Shown: positions 48,801 through 59,610 of the stretch, piece by piece
Numbering within the stretch: position 1 is the first letter of the stretch
Layout of the letters: each line of letters starts with the position of its first letter
Assembly: GCF_901000735.1 (NCBI RefSeq)
Contig: NC_081543.1
Span: forward strand, 26,741,515 to 26,805,514
Length of the DNA: 64,000 nucleotides
Direction of reading: 5' to 3'
Source of the DNA: Corylus avellana
Taxonomy: Eukaryota; Streptophyta; Magnoliopsida; Fagales; Betulaceae
Translations under genes and position numbers: made by a program
The notes under the pieces: model-generated
Database searches by the model: none
The model's input: only the letters and a program-made list of their open reading frames with translations
Told to the model about the DNA's origin: nothing

Positions 48801-51800
48801 TTATCTAAGAAGTACCAATATTGACATGAGATACGGATTAAATATTTTACAGATATGACAATGCGACACTTCTTGAAAAACTAGGATACAATATGCTTAC
48901 AATCTGTTAATAAGTAATCAATAAATATACATTTGTGTATGTATATTATATTATTTTTGATTTAGTAGATAAGTAACGACTACCAAAAATTTAAAAGGCC
49001 TATTAAACTTCTAAGTAATAATATATAGGAAAACGCACATATTGAGTACAAAATAATATAATATATTAGCTTTAATAGATATCTTCAAATGATACTATTC
49101 ACAGGTATTCCCAAAATAGCATTAATCAAACTTCTCTTTGGTCCTTCAAATATTCAAACTAAAGCATCTAGAACCCCTTTTCTAATATTTGACCATAAAC
49201 TATTTGAAAATAGCATATAGATCCTTTTTTAATTAAGAAAATTTACTTTCCCCCCATAACATGTCTTAGCCATGTCCCAGTTGTGTCCTTAAAGCATCTG
49301 TTATGTCCCAAAAGTATTTGACTTTCAAATTTAATCTTTTGAATCATGGACATGTATCAGACATGTATTTGAAGACATGTATTTGGCTCTGTCTGAGCTA
49401 TATTTGTATTTTATATGTTAGCAACAGATACTCGAGCCCTTTCAAAGTCTCCGTGCTTCCAAGATATATATATATATATATATCAACCTGAAACATTTGT
49501 TAGGCATTTGTCCTTACCTCTTGAGATTTTAACTTGCAACTATTGGTATATTGCATATCTTAGGCTTATTGTGTAAATCATGTTGATTGCCTTCCCCTCG
49601 TGTTAGGAAAATGGAAAATCCTATTTTTGGGTCAATATCTAAATGTTGATCTCTTATATTTTTAGTTTTCTTTAGTAGTAAATCAACTCCTCCCCTCCCA
49701 AGCTACCATCTTTTTCTCAATCCGCCCCTCTAAATCATGGAAATTGCTTCACAATTTAAACTTTGTGTTTCAATGTCTCCCTCTACCAAAATTAGGTGTT
49801 AATTTGGTAAAAAAAATGTGCATTGTACGTGCTTACCTTCTAGGTGAAAGGATTGAAAGATCCCTAAGAAGACACTGGAACCAAAAAACATAAGCAGTTT
49901 GGAAACCAAATTCCCAAGAGCACTCCAACCATAAACCCAATGCTGACCTCCCAAAACCCAAAAATCCAAAACTGAAAATCAACCACCACCCTCCTTCAAT
50001 ATCGAAACTCAATGATATCACTAATTGCCATTGCACTCATTCCTAGCCCCCCCAATCCTAAACCCAATCTCTCTCTCCTCAATCCACATCACATTGCTTA
50101 ACAACTCCTTAAACAGCATCGGCAATCAACTCCTCTCTCTCTCTCTCTCTCTCTCCGTCTTTGGAACCTCTTTCTCTCTTCTTTACTTGTCTCTTTATAA
50201 ATGGTTTTACCGCCATTGTTAGAGCTGGACTTTGAGAACCTTAAAGCCCTCAAAGTCCCCGGTTAAGGTGCCATGGGCATCCACAATCAAGAAGCCGACC
50301 TGGCTTCCCATTGGCCCTTTGCCCTCAAGGTCTTCAAGAAGGGCTCTGAGCCAAGCTCGACTAGGAGCATCATCCCTGCTGTAAAATCCAGTTCCTGGCC
50401 CAAATCTGACTTGATACATCCCTCCTTCCCCTCCCAACTTGGCTACTTTGCTCTGCATGACTTCCTTGCTTGGCCAGTTTGTCAATGTCCCTAACAGCAC
50501 TAGAAAGAGAACCATTATGATCATTAAATGTGGTCCTGTTTCTCAGAGGATGGGATGGGCCTCAGAAATGGATAGCGGGTAGGACTTAAGGAAGACAAGG
50601 AATATATGATGAAGCCAAACCTGAGAAACATATGGATTGTGGAGTCGGAGCTTGGTCAACATCTTGATTGTCAGATCTGAAAGAAGTCAGTTGTTTGCAA
50701 TTGGAGGTGGAGCTGCTCTTTTATGAGATGCAGATGGCCTTGATGACAAGTAGGGAGGAAGGCTTCTGGACTCTTTTAATATCAAGGCCTCTTATTGCAT
50801 GATATGGCATTATAATCGCATGAAGCAAAAAACTATTTTCTCATGAGTATTATAATCATTTCATCTATCTAAGGAGCACATGCAGTTCACATATTGCATT
50901 CGCTGCCCAATTAATTAAATGGAAAGGGGACATTTGCAATCGCACTAATTTAATTTTGGAGGGGGAATTGAGAATTTTTTTTTTTTGGGGTTGTGTGGGG
51001 GAGGTTAGAGGGAAGAGGAAGTGTAATTTATCCTTTTCAAGCTATTTATTATGGATAACAATTTTTCTCCCCTTACAGTGCATCTAATTTACTTTGTTTC
51101 ATTGTAGTGCGCCATGCGCATCATACTTGCTCCGGAAACGAGCTCTTTACGATGACATGTCAAGGTAATTGTTTCTTTTGATTCCTTTTTGACTTTGATC
51201 TGAAATATGTGACGTTTTGATGTTAATGTCATGTTCTCTATTCATTGTAGGTATGTATGCTGTGCTGGTTACATGCCTTGTAGTGGCAGGTGTGGAGAAA
51301 GTAAATGTCCCGAATTTTGCCTAGCCACTGAGGTATGGAGTCTATTTGATTACGGTTAGCATGCTTGTTGTGTATTCTTTTTGTTCAGATACTTCTTGGT
51401 TTAACATGCTATCTCTTTGCATCAGTTTTAAATTACCAATCAGCCATTGTTTGCATCCTTTATTCTGTGGAAATTGAAGTCTTAGAGCATTCCCAGTAGA
51501 CTCTTTATAATAGAATATGTTCTATAAGTTTAGGGAATATGTCCAAAAAATCGCAAAAAACATCCCACAGCAGACTCTCTAAATGAACCCTAAAATATTA
51601 GGATTGCTACAGTAGAACCCAATGTTTTGGGTTCCACAATTGCAATCTTTATGATTATTAAAATAAATAAAAAATGATTCTCTCTCTTCTCTCCTCTCTC
51701 CTCTCTCCTCTCATGTCTCACAATTCTCTCTCATCTCTCATCTCATATATATAATATAATTAAAAAAACAAATATTTTAATGATATAGGGAATGATTAAG

Positions 51801-53388
51801 GGAAGCTATTGGGGTGCATTTTGACATAGGGAAGCAAAAAGTAGTTTGGATTCTTAAATATAAGGAAAATTACGAGAAAATTGCTGAGAATGCTCTAAAT
51901 AGGCTACCCAATTGACTATAAATTGTCTGATCGTTCCACTGGGACAATGTTTGAGTCTGTTTCCCTTAGCTCACAATATCTCTTGATAGGTTAGATTAAT
52001 TACCCATGAGAAGATGGAGGCAGTGGTATTCAAAATTTTCAAAATAGTCAAAGGCATCACTTGACCATAAATCCTCTGTATATTTCTGGATTCCATTTAA
52101 AATTCATCAAAATTCATGTAATAGCTTACTTTACCAAGCAACATGGAATTTTTATATATCAGATTTTTTTTTTTCCACAATACAGTGGTCCCATCTTCAA
52201 ATCACCTTACCCTCCCTCTCTCACTGTGACAAAGTCATTCCATTACTTGAGGGTTTTAGCAAAATATGACAAAATGAAAGAGGAATGAGCAAAGGCATAG
52301 ATTAAACGATTATTTAGTTGCTTCTTCATATGAAACTAAGGGTGATGCTTGGGTGACTTTCGCTTCAATTTTCGGCTTGTTCATTGGCATCAGAGATCAC
52401 GAGATGACCATACTAACTTTACAAGTCAGACTTACTGAAAGCTAAACTGCAGTTCTTTTCAAAATTGTTTTCCTTCTTTATAGTTAATGTGCAAGTTGGA
52501 AATAACACATCTATTGTTGATACTTTCCTCCATTTGATATTATCAAAACCTCAACACATGTTGTTTCTTTCTTTCAATAATTCCTGGATTTGAGCATTGC
52601 AATGCCTGGTGGCATAATGTAGAGATTGGTGACAGCTAGACTAAATTAGTCCTTCCATTCGACACTCTTATTGAAGCTTTAAGATGCTGATTTTATTAAG
52701 GTTGGATCTATATCATTACAACCTGATGTAGACTTCTAAAGCAGGAAATGCCATAGGATAGATAGGTGTGATCGCTGTTCTTTTGATAACTTCCTCCTGG
52801 ATCAGTTTCACCTTATTTTTCTTTTGTTAGGAGGTATAGCCTACATACTCTTGGGAATTTTGTGCAAGAAAGAAAGTTAAGGATTTGAAAAAAATTTGTA
52901 TCTTCGTTTTTTCTTGTTTATTTGTTCAATATAATCCCCCCCCCCGCGTATCCTTATAGAGTAAAATAGAGTATTATTGGACTGTTTTTATACTGTATAA
53001 AAATTTATAAAAAAAAAAAATTCGTCTCATCAAACATCACAATCCCTTTAATTTGCTCAGTTTTTCTTTATGGCAATATACTTTGCCACCGATTTGTCGT
53101 GGCTATTGATGAATGGAGCACCTCAAAATTGATTACATTGGTCTTTTGAACTTGTCATTCAGGAAGTGGATATACATAGATGAAGGTTTTCATTGCTTAT
53201 CAACAACATCTTAACTTGTGTGGTAGTCATAAAGAGCTTCTTTCCTCGCAATTAATGATTTTATTATAATAATGTGTTTGATCTTCCAGGTTTTTCTCTG
53301 CTTTGGAAATTCAGTGGCCTCAACTCGGTTTTTGTTACAAGATCAATTTAATATACAGACAACACAATGTGATAATTGCATCATTGTA

Positions 53389-53426
<38 letters not shown>

Positions 53427-54612
53427 TATATTTGCAGCTCTTGCCCTCGTGTTTAGTTGCCACCGTTGAGTTTGGAACCCTGAGCAGACTGCCGGTGATA
53501 AGCCGGAGAAAGGTGAGGATGACGTCAAGTCATCATGCCCCTTATGCCCTGGGTGACACACACTTGCTACAATGGCCGGGACAAAGGGTCGCGATCCCGC
53601 GAGGGTGAGCTAACCCCAAAAACCCATCCTCAGTTCGAATTGTAGGCTGCAACTCGGCGGCTGCATGAAGCTGGAATCACTAGTAATCGCCGGTCAGCCA
53701 TATGGCGGTGAATTTGTTCCCGGGCCTTGTACACACCGCCTGTCACACTATGGGAGCTGGCCATGCCTGAAGTCGTTACGTTAACCACAAGGAGGGGGAT
53801 GCCGAAGGCAAGGCTAGTGACTAGAGTGAAGTCGTAACAAAGTAGCCGTACTGGAAGGTGCGGCTGGATCACCTTCTTTTCAGGGAGAGCCAACGCTTGT
53901 TGGGTATTTTGGTTCGACACTGCTTCACACCCAAAAAAAAGCGAGCTACGTCTGGGTTAAATTTGGAGATGGAAGTCTTCTTTTGTTTCTCGACGGTGAA
54001 GTAAGACTAAGCTCATGATCTTATACATGTTTCCTCCTGTTTTCAGGGTTTCATGTTCTGCCTACAACAAATTGCATGCATATTTTCCATAGTTGCAATG
54101 ATTGTTGGAAGTGAGGAAATTTCAGAGGCTTCTCAATTATTGTCATGTTTGGCGGACATGGTGTACTGCACGTAAGGCTTTCATTCCCTTTTTCCTACTG
54201 GACATTCTCAATCAAGATGTGCCAAAATAACATACTGATTTTATGATTAATTTTGTTTTCTGTAGGGTTTGCGCATGTATGCAGGTATGGAAGCGATAAG
54301 AAAGACTTGCAAGTGGGAAAACGTATCAATATTTGAATGAAATATCATATTGTAGTCACTAACTGTGATTATTTGCAGACACAACACAAGATCGAAATGG
54401 ACAAGCGTGATGGCATGTTTGGGCCTCAAGCAATGGCAGTGCCCCCTATGCAACAGATGTCTCGCATTGACCAGCCAATTCCTCCGTCTGCTGGCTATCC
54501 ACCTCAACCAGTCTATGGACAGCCCTATGGTTACCCACCTCCTCAGGCGCAGGGCTATCCACCTGCTGGTTATCCTCCACCTGCTTATCCACCACATGGC
54601 TATTCTAGGTGA
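45847..54612 (+). CDS. PLAC8-family cysteine-rich membrane protein
   Basis: Member of the PLAC8/DUF614 Cys-rich family; functions in the family range from cell-number control to cadmium and calcium transport, and none can be assigned here. Eight coding exons: 45847-45946, 46041-46062, 51108-51164, 51251-51332, 53290-53385, 54047-54171, 54266-54284, 54379-54612. The joined frame is 735 bp, 244 aa. Exons 2 and 7 are only 22 and 19 nt. Residues 34-44 read YCCFALWCAPC, the CC-x-x-x-x-C-x-x-C core, followed by more Cys pairs (YVCCAGYMPCSGRCGESKCP). Residues ~120-141 are a hydrophobic, probably membrane segment. The C-terminal third is Pro/Tyr/Gly-rich with repeated GYPP units, as in plant paralogues. 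Intron 2 is 5.0 kb and carries a LINE and other debris; intron 5 carries plastid DNA. The protein resembles Arabidopsis At5g41390/At4g23470, from memory. Confidence 0.93.
46476..46645 (+). repeat. Intron-2 local duplication, left copy
   Basis: Similar (roughly 75-80% by eye) to 48514-48682. Shared words include CTAGC-AAATGAC, ATTGTAAATTT/ATTATAAATTT, AAGCCACT-GCA and ATATCTACCCATGCATGT. Origin unknown; it may be a dispersed repeat rather than a local copy. Confidence 0.6.
46986..47384 (-). pseudogene. Possible gene fragment antisense in PLAC8 intron 2
   Basis: A 132-codon minus-strand ORF. Its middle is charged (EKREEDEVKG) and leads into EECRFCLFMKG, which resembles the start of the plant GCK domain. 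The downstream residues do not continue that domain in any frame I tried. If real, it is a broken fragment. It could equally be chance. Confidence 0.2.
47640..48512 (+). mobile_element. 5'-truncated L1-type LINE in PLAC8 intron 2
   Basis: The translation shows FPWKSVWKVQAPLRIAFFTW, then CCVCKR, then NHLLIHCEFSSEIWHL, which is the zf-RVT domain of plant LINE-1 ORF2. It lies in the sense of the host gene. A 3' tail ATTATTCAT plus A11 ends at 48512. About 60 extra bases between the Cys and His parts look like an internal insertion. The left boundary is uncertain. Confidence 0.82.
48514..48682 (+). repeat. Intron-2 local duplication, right copy
   Basis: Partner of 46476-46645. It begins immediately after the LINE poly(A) tail. 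Confidence 0.6.
50219..50524 (-). pseudogene. Unrecognised protein-like ORF antisense in PLAC8 intron 2
   Basis: A 101-codon ORF with balanced, non-repetitive composition, unlike the low-complexity ORFs nearby. It shows GGMYQVRFGPGTGFYSRDDA, then RAWLRALLEDLEGKGPMGSQ, GFLIVDAHGTLTGDF and a terminal KVLKVQL-stop. It looks like the C-terminus of a real protein family, but I cannot name it. An in-frame stop lies just upstream of the first ATG. An intron-less gene fragment is the likeliest reading; a small nested gene is possible. Confidence 0.35.
51486..51897. mobile_element. MITE with GAGCATTC ends in PLAC8 intron 4
   Basis: The ends AGAGCATTCCCAGTAGACTC and the inverse of GCTGAGAATGCTCT match over about 15 bp. 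The interior has CT-rich repeats (51680-51745). The GAGCATTCYCAG terminus is widespread among plant MITEs. The flanking bases TTA and TAA do not give a clean direct duplication. Confidence 0.6.
53387..53422. repeat. (CT)n microsatellite
   Basis: A CT run begins just after the exon 5 donor and ends about 20 bp before the plastid-derived segment. Confidence 0.9.
53444..54020 (+). pseudogene. Plastid DNA insertion: rrn16 3' end plus rrn16-trnI spacer
   Basis: Bases 53444 to about 53879 match the last ~430 nt of chloroplast 16S rRNA, recognisable by GCCGGTGATAAGCCGGAGAA, GCTACAATGGCCGGGACAAA, CGGGCCTTGTACACACCGCC, GAAGTCGTAACAA and GGCTGGATCACC. About 140 nt of the spacer toward trnI follow, to AGACTAAGCTCATGA. 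It lies wholly inside PLAC8 intron 5, between the exon 5 donor (53386) and the exon 6 acceptor (54046). It is decayed: the anti-Shine-Dalgarno CCTCC is CCTTC, and several changes are C-to-T (CGCCTGTCAC, CATATGGCGG, GAATTTGTTC against the plastid forms recalled from memory). It is not a functional rRNA. Confidence 0.95.
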
Positions 54613-57600
54613 TGTTATTTTACAACATTACTGGTTGATTTGCAATGTCAAGGTGATTTTTTAGTGCTACATGTTGGGTTACAACTTACAAGTAATGTCA
54701 CTATGAAAGTTCCAACTTGTGTATCCACCAAAACATATCTTGATCAAGCACTCGAGTCTTTGGTATTTATTTGCAGAGGGTGATGGGAACAGTGATTTAT
54801 TTGTGTGTGATTTCGGTTTTTATTGCCAATTGAACTTCAAAAAAGTTTTATATAAATCCTAGCTTCTTGTCGTCCTATGGATTCGATTTATTGTATTTTC
54901 TTCTCCCTCTATGAGTGTTTGTATAGACTTGTTTATCGAGTATATCCATATATTGGTGTAACATGCAGCTGAGGAGCTGCTCTTGTGGTTTATCATTCGG
55001 CTCCATTTATTTTGATGCAAAGTGTTTTCCGTCGGAAAATGTTTCGTTTGCTGGAAATTAGAAACTTCATTTTTTGGTAATAAGGCATGAAACATATCTT
55101 GCTCATCTATTCCTCTAAATTTTACATGGCAAATTGTTAATTTTAATTATTTTTACCAAGAGATGGGTATTAAGAATATGTGGAGCTTATTTATTTGGAA
55201 ACATCAAAACAATTAATAAAAAATTGCTACGGGTATACATTTCGTAAACCCGTGTGCTTTATATTATGGAATAAGATTCTCTTTATTTCATGATTTGATT
55301 TTTGTTTTGTTATATTTAACGGTGCACATATTGCCACATCATTTTTAAAATATAAACTGTGGCAATATATATATATATACCACTTAATATATAAAATCTA
55401 ACCTGGCGAATTTTGTTAGGTCAAAATAAATCATCTCTAAAATTGAAATGTCTGAATGCTATATAAATTTCATTGTTTAATGCGTACTAAAATTTTTGTA
55501 GACTTCATATAACTAAATTGGGATACCGTTTTGGCCGGTGTAAAAAGCTGAGTCAGCAATCTTTGTTTAAGACATGCATAATAGACATCAAGAAATTGCT
55601 TTGTTTGTAATTCTTTTTAAAGGTTATTATTATTATTATTATTTTTTTTTTTTTTTAAGAAAAAAAATGCTTCGTGGGTATTTTATGTTTTAAGTTTTGT
55701 TGATATTTTTATTTTGAAAATAGAAAAAAAGAAAAAAAAAAGGAAAAAAAAAATTGATATCAAACGAAGTCAAATGGTTGGAAGTGTATACAAATGTCAT
55801 TATTAGAAAGTGTAAATATATTTTTTTATTTTTGATTTTGATTTTCCACATGCGTGTTCTTTATATTCATAACCATTGTTTGTTAAACGCGTCAAAACGC
55901 ATGTACGAATTATTTAATTTAATTTAATTTATTAAATTTTTTAAAAGAATCTGAATCCTAGAATCCGTCCACCAAACTCACCTGCATTTTGCAGCTGCAG
56001 GCATCTCAACTACCACCAAAGTCATATGTTAGGGGCGGCAGCTGCCGGTCCTTTATTATTCTTTTTGTGTTGCTTTTTTTTTTCTTTTTTTTTTTTAAAA
56101 AAAATTTTAATTTTTAATTTTTAATTTTATTTTACAAACATTTTTATTATATATNNNNNNNNNNNNNNNNNNNNTTTATTATATATTTGCCAAAGAGACT
56201 TATGGAAGTCTCGAATTTATAATGGATCCAAACTCAAGTCTCACAAATATATCTAATTAAAAATTAGATTAAAGTCAAAATGGCAAAAAAAAAAAAAGAA
56301 AAAAAAGAAAAAAGAAAAAAAGGAGGAGTTCCTCTTCTTTTTTGATGTTATTTTATTGACATACCCAATTGAGTAATTCTAAATTGAGAAGTGTTACATA
56401 TTTATATCTTATTCTTTTTTCTTTTTTTTTTTGTCACTCCGACAAGAAAGGTGTCAAGTTTGAAAGCCAAGCCATTTTCGTCGTTTGTGGATCACTCAAA
56501 TAAATGCAGTAATTCGAGTGAAATTACAGTAGGACACGCGGTCGGTTCGAAGGGCGGATACCATGGATAACAATCCTCTTTTTTTTTTTTTTTGTTGTAA
56601 ATGTTTATCTAATGGTTTATGAATACGGTCAATTATATCCGATCAAATCAATACCTGATTTGATAACCTTTTGAAGTGACATAAATTCTATCAACAATTT
56701 GGACGGAAAAATTTGAGAAAAGTGTGTGATATTTAAAAATGATGAAACTCAAGAATAGAATTTTTGTTTTAGGCATTCAACTGAAAAATTGGTGTTTATC
56801 CGTACTTGCCAAAGAATACGTCTACTCTTTAACAACCTTTATCAATTATCCCTACTTACCAAATGGTTACGTCTACACTAGAACAACCTTGAAAGCATGG
56901 CGTAGAAGGCCCCTTGACAGAGTCACACAACCCTCAAAACTTTGATTACGATATTTTGGGAGAATTAAATAAAATTCTCTTTGACCTTTTCTTAATTTTT
57001 TTTTTTTTTTTTTATTTTTTTATTTTATCAAAACCATGTTCTTATTACACTAATCAAACACGTGTCAATGCATGTTGTTGATTAGTTAAAATGCATAATA
57101 TTGCTGGAGATGCTCTAAAAAAAAAAAAAAAAACTCACTGGAGATTCTCTTGTAGAAAAGTAAACATTAGAAATTGTTTCCAATAGAAAAAATAATTATG
57201 TTAAAATATATGGAAAATATATAATATTTTCAGTATATTCCATAACTACGTTAATATCAAATATTTTCTATTTATAGGCTGATTGTAATCAAATCAAGGG
57301 GATTTGATTACTATGCTTGTATTTATACATTACCTTATAAATATGGACCTTTGTATTGTAAACAAAAAAAAGTTAATGAGCATAATGTAACGCTTAGGGA
57401 TATTCCGAGAGGTGGACGTAGGTGTCTAACACCGAACTAGCCATAAAATTCTTTGTGTTTATTTTCTATATTGCTTCCGCTCATATTTCTGCATCTTCAT
57501 TATTCAACAAAAGTTATCTCCAATCTTACAATCTCCGCCATTTATTTTTGTGGAGAAAATTTTCAATAATTATTTCATTGAAGTCAAGCCAAACTCGAAG

Positions 57601-57760
57601 AAAAGTTTAAACTAGTCAAAAGTAATACCATGCTCGTTGCAGGTGTCTTAAGTTTTCATTGATTTGAATAATTGACAGTTTGGGGCCTTTCTAGAAGAAG
57701 GGAGATACCAAAAATTAATTTGGCTACCTCTTCGTAATGGAAAAGGATCGTCAAAATATA
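54613..57760. other. PLAC8 3' UTR and gene-free AT-rich sequence
   Basis: The first ~300 bp should be the PLAC8 3' UTR. Beyond it no gene was recognised: poly-A/T tracts, a small N gap (separate entry), and a lone MITE end near 57097-57113 (GCTGGAGATGCTCT). Confidence 0.45.
56155..56174. other. Assembly gap, 20 N
   Basis: The same word TTTATTATATAT occurs immediately left (ending 56154) and immediately right (starting 56175) of the Ns, so the true gap may be zero or negative. Confidence 0.97.
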
Positions 57761-58281
57761 GGGCCCCTTTGGTATTGCGATTTCAATAAGTACAATTTTA
57801 AAAATTACGTTTTTAAAAATTACGTTTTTAAAATTGCTACTTTTTAAAATCGCACAGGCGTTTGGTAAAACATACTAAAAAGTATTTTTTTTTATCAATT
57901 GAGTGTTTGGATAACATTAGCACATAATTGTGATTTCATGACCAAATTACCAATATGGATGAACAAGACAGAGAGGATGAAAAAAAAAAAAAAGAAAATA
58001 AGGGTTTTAATATATTTTTGGTGGGTATTCTTAGTATTTTTTTCATTCCCGTTCTAAAAAAGGTAACTATTGCGCCAAATATCTTTCTAATAGAAATCGT
58101 GATTTTGTTTTAAATTCGCACTTTTTTCAAATAAGCACCCTCTAATCAGTTTATGGAAATCGCAGATTTTTTTGCGATTTTAAAATTTACGTTTTTAAAA
58201 TCGCAATCCCAAACACCTTAAAGTTGCGATTTGATTTAAAATCACAGATTAGTTTTTAAAAAATGCACTCCCAAACGCACC
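57761..58281. mobile_element. Composite Tourist-like MITE
   Basis: The outer ends GGGCCCCTTTGGTATTGCG and, inverted, GGTGCGTTTGGGAGTGC follow the pattern of the 22601 and 28687 elements. A second inner terminus, GCAATCCCAAACACCTTA near 58203, suggests one MITE inserted in another. TATA flanks both sides. Confidence 0.6.
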
Positions 58282-58828
58282 TATAATTTTTTTTAAGTAT
58301 TTAAGCAACTTATTTTACCTTATTTTCACTTCAAGACAATTGATGAGCCAGCTCAAGCTCAATCCTCTTCACATCGAACTTCTTTAGCAGCCGTGTATAT
58401 ATATATATATATATATATTATCCATCTAGGTGTTTAATTTAATTATTATCTTTTTGAGAATCCCAAACCGTGTGGGCTCTTCCTTTGAATGCTCAGCTCA
58501 ACCCCGACGGCATTCCCTTCATTATTTAAAGAAAAGAAAAGTTTAAATAAATAATTAAAAAAAAAAAATGTACAAAGGATTCCACGTATAAAAGATCCTT
58601 ACGTGGTATCTATCACCTTTCCAATTATGGACCATGACAAATGAAAATAAAATCACAAGCTACAAATTATTGATCAAATCTTTTATTTTGATAAAATTAT
58701 TGTTCTTGTATTGCATATAGTTAGTAAATCACTCTGTAATTTGAGTGTTGCCAGTAGTATAGGTAGTCCACTAGCATTTACCGCGCCAATCATTAAAATA
58801 TTAAACTTATTTGTCAATTTGTTTTTGG
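58282..58828. other. No gene seen
   Basis: AT-rich sequence with a (TA)n microsatellite near 58398-58420. Confidence 0.45.
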
Positions 58829-59250
58829 AAAAATTACAATTTACCTCCCTCCCCAAAGTTGACAGCGTTTTTCAATTCGAACATCGAAGTTTCAATTTTT
58901 GCAATCCACCCCCACAAAGTTCTAATTTTTTTTCAATTCGACCAATATTATCCCAAAATTCCCATACTGCCCCTGATTTTTTTTTTTTATGAAAAAAAAA
59001 AAACAAATTTGGGGGTGCAAAAATGGCCAGATGGCAGCCACCCCGAATTTTTTTTTTTAATTTTTTATAAAAAATTAAAAAATAAAATAAAATTAGGGAC
59101 AATATGGGAAGTTTTGGATACAATTGGTCAAATTGCAAAAATTTGGAACTTTGGGAGGGTGGATTGCAAAAATTAAAACTTTGGTGTTCGAATTGAAAAA
59201 CACTGCCAACTTTGAGAGGGGGGGGGGGTAAACTGTAATTTTTCCTCTTT
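58829..59250. mobile_element. MITE with ~150-bp inverted ends
   Basis: The left arm 58829-58978 and right arm 59092-59250 are inverted copies. They share AAAAATTACA-TTTAC, AAAGTTG-CAG-GTTTTTCAATTCGAA, TTTTTGCAATCCACC and TTTTGCAATTTGACCAAT-type words. The short centre has a GGGGGTG/CACCCC pair, echoing the core of the 39595 element. ORFs on both strands are by-products. Confidence 0.7.
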
Positions 59251-59457
59251 TTTTTTTTTTTTAATACAACACTCATATAGACTGCCATGCGAGTTTATAA
59301 AGAATGACAATAAAATTTGTAATAACCTCAAACATTTTTCGGATAATTTAGAGTTAGAAATAATTGTATTCCATTATATTAACCAAAACACTACTATTGA
59401 CCTAACATGAGATGCTAGACCTATAACTTTTTTGTTAAATTACCACGCACGTGTAAT

Positions 59458-59610
59458 ATTTAATTGAAATAGGAAGTAAAGAACGGTAACAAGGTTCAAA
59501 CTCATGACCTCTATTATGATAATATGTTAAATCACCATTTATCCCAAAAGTTTAAGCTAATATGAATTAGTTGATTTAATCATTTAATTAATATTATATG
59601 TTATTAGGGA
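59458..59610 (-). mobile_element. SMART/TRIM-like remnant (minus strand)
   Basis: Read on minus: ATTAATTAAATGATTAAAT, CATATTAGCTTAAACTTTTGG, GATAAATGGTGATTTAACAT, then ATGAGTTTGAACCTTGTTAC. The PBS-like position is decayed. Same family as the copies at 28060, 34592 and 42115. Confidence 0.55.

Noticed and set aside
53444..53879. A functional 16S rRNA gene
   Set aside because: Only the 3' part is present, it is mutated including the anti-Shine-Dalgarno, and it lies inside an intron of a nuclear gene.
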